Below are positions 52,601-61,600 of a stretch of 64,000 nucleotides of DNA, one piece after another. Each line of letters starts with the position of its first letter. Positions within the stretch are counted from its first letter, which is position 1. The notes under the pieces were generated by a model. That model saw nothing but the letters and a program-made list of their open reading frames with translations. It made no database searches and was not told the origin of the DNA. Location: the NCBI RefSeq assembly GCF_047495875.1, contig NC_092461.1, positions 91,828,431 to 91,892,430 of the forward strand. The letters run 5' to 3'. Origin of the DNA: Pithys albifrons albifrons (taxonomy: Eukaryota; Chordata; Aves; Passeriformes; Thamnophilidae). The translations under genes were made by a program, and so were the position numbers.

Positions 52601-55600
52601 CAGGAATAGACAGAGTTCCATTAAAAATGGATTTGGAAGGACTAATTGCCAAAATGTATTTGAGGGACATTTGACACCTTTTCATCTTACAACTCTAACA
52701 ATGACATCTGTTGCTAAGGGCAAACCATTTTCTATAAACTACTTGGGTTGCGTGGCTGTGGAATTCACTTCTATCAGACTGGTAAGACACAAAAGACTAC
52801 TGTCACTTTTAGATTTACTGAAAAATTCCTCTCTTAAAGAAGTCCTATTTCAATCACTTATTAGAAGCATCAGCTAAGGCCTCATCTGGAATATAACTAA
52901 AAAGTAGTAGTAGTAGTACTGAAAAGTAGTACTAAAAAAGAAAGGAAGAGGTAAGCCAAAATACTGTACTGGTCCCGAAGTCACAGCTGGAAATATTTCT
53001 CTTGGAAAAGGATGCAAATCAAAGATCCTGGAAAATATTCAACAGCAGTGTACATCAACCTATCTTGGCATTTCATATCATCACAGAACTAAATGGTCAT
53101 CTGACAGTACTCAAGAGAGTCTACCAGTTATGATAAATGATTTTAAAACAGGACTGGAACATAAAAGTATCATGCACCTCTACTTTCTAGTAATTACTTC
53201 TTCAATATAAAGCTCATCTTCCCATTATAAGAGTATCTTAAGAAGTGAAGACAAAAAACAGGCATAAAAATATATTTGTATTTTGCATATCAACAGTATG
53301 AAATTAAGATCATTCCTAAAAATAAAGTTTTCAATGCTACACAGTGGGATATTGCCATGAAATTCAATTTACCTCTATGACAAAATACACTACAATATGA
53401 CAACTGAGGACAAGCTGCAGCAAGCTGAAAGTGCTAGAATAACTCAAGCTCTTTGTCAGTGCATAATTTTGCTTTTCAGAAACTATTAATCTTACCTTTG
53501 TTTTGCTGTATTTGCATTAGTCTCCAAGTCACACCAAGCAGTCTGTTCACCTGTTTGCTACTCAGCTTGCTGCCATCCTGAAGGCTGTCTGTCACAAACT
53601 TCCTGATCATGTCCAGCCAGCCAGAGTCTGTCTGAAGTGTTGAAGTGCTTGCTAGTGAAACCATTATGTCACACAAGGTTAAGTTCAGCAAAAGATGGTC
53701 TACGTTGTTTGAGGATGTCATACAGTTCTTGTTGCTAAAGGGAAGGGAGGCGGTGAACAGAAAGATTCAAAAAAAATTTTTTAAATTAAAATGGACACTA
53801 CTTCATACCCCTTGCACATACACCAGTGTTCTACATAGACTGCAAAGGAGCAGAATGATTTCAGAACACACTAAGCATGAACACAGCCTCACATCTGGGA
53901 GCTCAGAGGGGACACAACCTGCCACTGGTCTGTACTAAAACAGAATCAGTGCATCCACTCTGACAGCTCAATAGTGAAGAAAAGTGTAAGAGTTTGGCTT
54001 CTCCTGCCCCAGCAGTGCTTTACCATACAGGACAGACACAGTGTGTCCATCTCCCCTCCCAGCTGTGCTTACCCAGCCCTGCAATACAACTCTGGAAGAT
54101 TGTCTGTAGATGAAACAAAAACGTTTGAACTACGTTTTGATGTAACTGTGCAGTCAACTGAAGAAAACATGCAGAAATATGAAACCAGTGAAACTAACAC
54201 AATCACCATTTAGTAATATGCAAATTCCAGATCAAGAGTTCAATTAAAGAAAAAGTTCAAGAAAAAACCAAGGACCTCAGTAAAATAATTTCTCTGAGGC
54301 AGCATTTCAGTTTCCACTGGAGACTATCCAGACAACTTCCTACACAATACATTTATAAAAAACAACCAAAACTTTTCAGTTGAAAGCAATGGCACCTTCC
54401 CATAACAACTTTTCTACGATCTTCAGGCAATACACAATAAAGTTTTCTTTTCCAACATTAAAAACTTAATCCTGAATAAAGCATATGACTCATGTCTCAC
54501 TTCTTTTATGAAATTAAAAGCTGTGACATGACACTGATTTTATTCTTACCCTTTGAATGAATCTTTCTTTTTGTGTTTTACTGTTTCTTGTACAGAATAT
54601 GGAAAATGACGCATGAAGTGGTGCTTGAAATCAACAAGGTAATTCATTCGAAGCCACAGTTCCTGTTAAGGAAAAGAGACCATAGACAGAAAACATGGTA
54701 CTAAGTGAAATACATCAACACAATCATCTTCCAAAATCCATTATTGGAATGAATGACAAACAGGAACTTCAGCTTCTGTTTCCAAGTTTTTTATATATAT
54801 TTACTTTTAGATGTAAATGTGAAGTCCTGTGCATGAACCTGAAGGTCCACAAAACAAGGGAGTAATATGATGATATAAGTTAAGGCTAAGCAACATTTAA
54901 TCCCAACTGGATCAGCACATTTTCTTATCACATATTAATGTAGATATATGCAATCTTAAACTCAGTTACAGATTTGAATTGAAAGTGCTTTTATATCAAT
55001 TTATCAGTACTTAAAATCAGAGTGAAATCTGATTAACTTTCAGTGCCTATCCTGAGTTTTCCATTAAGACATATTCCAATACTACTTTCATCTTTCCCTA
55101 TAATTTATGCACTTGGAGTTGAAAGCCCACAGGTAAAACATTTTTTAGTAGAAAGGCCATCCTTACAGAAAAAAGGATTCAATATTTTAAAATAATTTTA
55201 CTTTGTGAGTTAGCAGATAGTCACCATTCTACAAAGCATTCAACAGAACTCATCACTTTAAAAAAAAGCCTGCATTGCTATCAAATTGATCAGGCAGAAG
55301 AATCTCTTTGATATCCAACTATTCAGAACAGAGAATAGCCATTAAACAATTTCAAAGATCAATAGCTTTCCACTAAGCATATTCAGAGTGGTTTTCCACA
55401 GTGTCTATAATAACCACTTTGGCTTGTAAGGCCAAAGGCTATTTAATAAGCAAAGCTTTCATTTCCAAACGGAGCCACTTGAATGCATTTTGTCTAGAGA
55501 GGTAACTATAAAGACAAAATAAACCATTTATCTTACCTAAAATGAAATATGCTCCACAAAACCCAAATTGTATGAACCTCAGAATTTTTCTACCCTCATC

Positions 55601-58600
55601 AAACAACCCAAGGTGGTAACACAGCTGTGTGCACCCAAAGCAGTTTGTATCCTTTCCCAGGAGCAGGCTTTATGTGACCAGAATGCAGGCCCCCTATGGC
55701 CAGGGGCAGCAACTCCACAGTATCCTTAAGAAAAAGGTGAGGGGCAGGAGGCTGCCAAGTGTCTGCTTTTTGCCTGCCTCCAAGAGGCCCTCTAGGAAAG
55801 AGGAACAAGGGGAAAAGCATGTTTTGTTCAGACACACTGAATCTGTCCCTCAGGCTGTGTATGCTGGGTAACTTTGGTCTAATATAATGATTCCACAGAT
55901 GTTTTCCAATAGTCTTTGTGTAGCTTTCTGTTTAGCAAAGGGACCCACGATCCCACACACAGGTAAAGCAAAGAGTTGTCAAGACACTCCTTCCAACTAC
56001 TCTCAAAAGCCAAAAAGGAAATCATGTTCTGTTTCTAATTTGCAAAACCTTTGGAAGAACAGCAAAAGTTACAATAAACAAACAAAAAGCAATGCATTTA
56101 TTCAGGGTAAAAGACAGAAAATAATTAGGTAGAAAAAAAAACCAAGGAAATTTTCCAAAATGCTTATTGGCGTTTTGATTCCATGACTTATGATCCTACC
56201 AATCATGACATAGCAACACAGACTGCACCAAGCAATTACAGGATCTCTCATACCACCTTTCTCTCTTACCTTTCCAAACATTTAGGGTTTGTTCATTTCC
56301 ACCCACCCCTACAAAATTTTTTTACACACAGAAATGAGGAACAAACAACTCCATTCTATGCTTTGCTCAAATTTATATTCTAGAGGTTATCTGGGAGACA
56401 AAATGCTCCCCTTCCCCAATATCACTTTCAGTTTCAAAAGCTTTTGGGCTGCAGGCTGTCAAGGAGGATTTCTGGAGACTGTAAGTGAACTCATTGCTCA
56501 GTTCAGCAGATTCTTTTCTACAGTAAAAGAGACTTAATAAAATCCAAATTTAAATTCTACTCAACGCCTGGGCTTTTTCTTTCTTAATAAAATATTTCCA
56601 CTACTTCCAATCACCAAATCACTAGTTCCTCACTCCTCAAAACAAAGTGAATGAACTGTCATCATTATGCCACGGATCATTTCTCCCTTACCATTTTGTA
56701 TGTTTCGTCATGTCGCTTTGTGAGCTTCCACAACAAATGTATTATACTAAGCACTTGCTGCATAAGCTGCTGAGATTCTGGTTCCAAAAGGTTTCCAAGA
56801 ATGGGAGCTGACTGTGCAGGAGATGCTTCAATCCAGCACTCAATCAGTAATGGAACTATTATCTCAATAAAACCTTTTAAGTTTTCAGCCGAGGACAGGC
56901 CTTTTTCTGCACTGTCCAATACACTTGTCAGAGACCTAAACAACAAAAGCAAAAAAAGATAAAAGATAAAGATCACACCTTTAAAAACAAGATTACAGTA
57001 ATACCTCTTTCCTGCTTTCTCAATACCAGGAAAAACTAGTTTTTAACACATTCAATGTTTTGCTGGCTCTCTTGCTAGATATTTCAGTGTGGACAAAAGC
57101 AAGTTCAAACCACGTACAACAAACCTGCTCCCGAGTCTCCCTGAAAGTTTGTGGCTTCTGTAACAACTTCTTAGATGTCAGTATTTCATTCCCCATTGTT
57201 ATATGTAAAGTCTATTAAGGGAAGAAATAGGATTTGCAACATCATATCATCTTCAGTCAACAGGCAGGAATTCACTGTACTCAGCACAACAAAATACAAA
57301 AAAATCTTTTAGCTTTAAGCATCTTAAAGCAAAATGACAAAACTGACTACATGTTATTGTCAAATGCATGAGGTTTATTACTGTCAATAATCGTCTCCAG
57401 CTACAAAGAAACACAATGGCTTTCATAATAATGGGGGGGGGAAATTTCTGCAAAAATATAACTGGTTCCCATCTGATGTTTAGCTATAATGCTCTCAAAA
57501 GCAACTACATGGAAAATTATTAAAATGATCTGATAATGAAGTTAAACCAAAATTATTAAAAAATTAAGATACAGTTAAATGAAAATAACATCTACCAGAA
57601 ATCAAGAAAACCAAGAACTCTCCCTCTCCCCCCACCTTAAAACACACTTTCTTTGTGTCTCCAAGGGGATTATCAACAGATAAGACCAAATCCTCCTCCT
57701 GGATAAGTTCAGGCAACTTGTATCCATTTCAAAAAGACGATTCTTGAAGGAAATAAACCCCTGAATAAATCCTGCTAATTTTAAGCAATACAGAGCCATT
57801 AAAAAATAAGTGCAACATTAATTTCAAGTCATGATTTCTGAAATTGCTTTTTATGATGATTTTTTTCTAATTCAGAGCAGGGAATTCCCATCATAACATA
57901 CATAAAATTGGTACAGTGAACCTCATGGTAAACTCCTTTCTATTTCAGCATTCTCCAAGTGATTTTTCTTTACATACACACTCAAAATAGGATCTGAAAA
58001 ACTATTTGCTTTCCTTCCACAGACATGCTGGGAAGTTCTGTTTACAAGTAAAGCACTTTTCCAAAGTCATCCTGACATTTTTAAATTATCCAGTTAGTTA
58101 TATCCTTCTATGAAGCCACATTTCATGTTTTTGCAATCATCTACAAAATGCATGTAAGAGAAAATTTTATTCAGTCATTTCCCTCTGGTTGAAATTGGTA
58201 TCTCAAGTGACTAAAACAAACAAAAAAATCCTACGGGTATTAAAAAACCGTAAAAAGTACAGGAAAAAGGAATAAAGTGTGAAACAAATACAAGCTCCTT
58301 TTCAATGAAGGCAATATGGGAGAGAAAATTTAAATGTCCACAAAATAAAATGGGTGAGTAGAAACATAACTGGTCATAAGAAAGAAAAATAATCTTTAGT
58401 ACTTACAGTAACTATCAGATATCTTAAATTGTATCAAGCTTAGCATTAACTGCAGCAACCAACATATCCAGTAAATTTAATTTGGTTTACCTGTCCCTTT
58501 TTTGTTGCTTTATGTCCCTTCTATGCTGCAGACACTGCAATAGACACCAGTTTCTTACAGACTATAAAGAGTTTAGGGTGAATGCTTCTATCTTAAGACT

Positions 58601-61600
58601 TTTTAACTCTCAGTCATTGCAAGACACAGTAGACCAATCCCATCTTCCAATTATAACCACAGTGAATTCTAAAGTATCACTGGACAAGCCAAGACTATGA
58701 TACCAAGACTATGATCTCATTGAAAAAGCAAGGCTGTCCTGTAAATGCTGTGCCATGACAGGATTACACACTCAGCTGAGAGTCTGAAATGTCAATAAAT
58801 GGCTGTCTTAGTAGTTTCTCCAACAAGAATACCTGATATTACTGTAGAACTCTGGAATTCAAGTACTGTATTCCTGGAACACAAAAATCTCCCCATTGAA
58901 GAGTGAACAGTGCCTGAAACCTAAGAAGTTGGCAACACACACCTGAAGGTGTTTCAGTACATTCTGAAACAAGAAATGGAAAAAGGAAGAATTCATGCCA
59001 AAAGGGATACTCCCTTCCAGCTGCTGAAAGCATTTGGGTAAGAATACTTAGCAAAGCTTTCATGAACCCTTGAAAAAGAAGCCCCTATCTCTCAAGATAA
59101 GACTACACCACACATTCAAGGTTACCATGAAAGTGGTTAACAAAATCTAGAAGTCAGTAACAGATGATGACAAAGTCTTATAGTAATCTGCCCAGTGTTT
59201 ATTTGATTAGTACAATATCATTAGAAATACAGGTTCACTGGAACTGGGAAGGTTTGACGTCAATTACTCTTTGTGTCACAGATCTGTTATCACTGTTCTT
59301 TAATGGTAAGGTGACTCTTGGAAACACTGCAAACCATAACACCTTCCTATCAGTATGAGATACTACTGAGGGGAGATGCAAGGTATTTATGTATCCCTTA
59401 AACTGTCACTTTACTTTAAAATGCCAGTATTTTTATAAAGCAGGACCAAACAAACAAAAAATTTGTAAAATATCTGCCATTTGACACTAAGAAGACCATA
59501 GAAATTCAGAAAGTGTAAAAGAAACAGAAAATAAAGAAACAACTTGTTCCTTAAAAGAGGAAAAGTCATTGGAAGTTTTAAGTTTTTATGGCTTGCAGTC
59601 TAAGCCAGGTTACTGTCCTCCTTTTCTGTGTGTACTGCCAATTGCAGCCAACAGTACACCAAGTGCATTTTCCGCTTCATCTGATGCACATGTCACCCCA
59701 TATATGTATTCATGGACTGTGCTTCATCTTCCATTCTGGTCTCTCAAGCCTTCCTTGCTTTTCTCTGCAGCTTCATTTTGTCCTTTCTCAGCAGAGTCTG
59801 AAGGTCAACTGTTTCTCTTCAGTAGCGCTTCCAACACAAAAAGTTGTGAGACCTTTCCATTCTTCCACACCTGAAATGAGTTTGATGCAAAAAACAGCAC
59901 AGTCAGCACATAATGCAGAGGATACAATCTAAAAATCTCCTAATTCACTGCAATCTTTAATTTATACACAGTAAGAAGATCTAGCACACACCACAAGATA
60001 ATTCTAAGACTTGCATTATTGACTCATTCAGCATCTGAAGCTCGGAATCCATCCTTTTTATTAACACGAATACTGCAAACTGATTCTGAAAATCTCTTTC
60101 CATAATCATGAGATTATCAATGAGGTGTCACCCCTACCCGATGCACTTACAAGACTACAAAGATACAGGAACTTTAAAAATTTAGCATACTACTATGGTG
60201 TTTGGAAGCCTACTTTATAAAAAACAAAGTTAAAACTTACTTGCAGCATTAGTGATGAGGCATTCAATACACACACAACACTGCAAATAGTTACTTATGA
60301 TTTGGTCAACTCATGAACTATAGGAAGGACTTGATTATTTGTGACTTCTTTAAACACACACACAGTCTCAGTATTGCACCTCTTATTAGAACAGGCCACA
60401 GCAGGGGCCTGGGAATACCCATAAAAAACCACAACTGGGATTGTACAGAATTAAACACCTTTATATTATTAGAAAATATTTCAGTGGCAAATACAAAAAC
60501 CACCACAGCAACTTTTCACCATTGGAATTTCACACATAACCACTAAAACAAGCTGTACTGTCCCTTTGTGAAAAACCAATATACCAAAACCACACAAATG
60601 CAATAAAATGACAACATTTTAGTACCTTCTGCAGATTTCCTTCTCTTTTCTCTTCTTCTGTTCTGCTGCCATCCACTCGCTTTGCCAATCTCGCCTTGGA
60701 TTCCAGCCATGTTTCCTTCTATTCTTCTGGCTCCTCCCCATGCTTGCAAACATCTTTTTGAAAGTATTTATAACCAGAAGTGGATCACGATGTTTCACCA
60801 AAATCTAGCTCCTCAGAAAAGCGGAATCCAGTTCAGATGACACCAGATGTAAAGTTTATTTTCCTAGACCTTGGATACAATGCTGTTACAGGGCACAGTA
60901 TATCACACACTGCATATCACTCAGAGCACAATACAAGAACCCTCTGATATACAGTGGTCTACAATTGGGTGCTTCTGAACACAAAGATGAAGTCAATAGA
61001 CCATTTTGGGCTCAACACTGAACCTCACCCGTGGCTCAAATAGGCTTCACCAGTCTAGTTTCCAGATGAATTTTACCTGCAGCAGATATTGTTGGTCATG
61101 GCTAAACACCAATGCTACCAATCACTTTTATGAGAATAAGCTGCACATTTTACTTAGCTTAGTATGTTGCCTATACCTACCACAACTAATGCTACCTACA
61201 GAGAGGAAGCCTAGGAAAACAGTAACAGGTGGTCTCGTCTGTCTCTCCATGGCAGAGATGGAAAACACCTGCTAATTCAGGCCAACACCTGTGGCATTCA
61301 AAGAGAACACCTCTTCTTCTGCGCTTCATTTATTCAAAGATAGGATGGACACAGCAATGGAATAGGCAGTAGGTTTTATACCCTTTTGTGCCACTGACCT
61401 CCTAGATGAATTTGGTGCAACCTCTTGTTCAGTCTTCTCCAGCAGTCAAACAAGAATTGTGGTTTGTCTTCAAACCACCTTGGTATGTACAGGTATGTAA
61501 CAGCTTAAGTGCTTCCATTTTTCAAGTCATTATTCCACATGTCCTACCAACAGGTATGTAACATCCCTAGTAATGCATTACATGGGGATGCCAAGGTTTA

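Larger units (their letters stand above)
46279..53495 (-). other. TEX10 introns 7 and 6
   Basis: Introns are 46279-49542 and 49679-53495. They carry the CR1 copies at 48.3 and 51.3 kb, the microsatellite at 47.2 kb and a short AGT repeat near 52,903. Nothing else recognised. Confidence 0.85.
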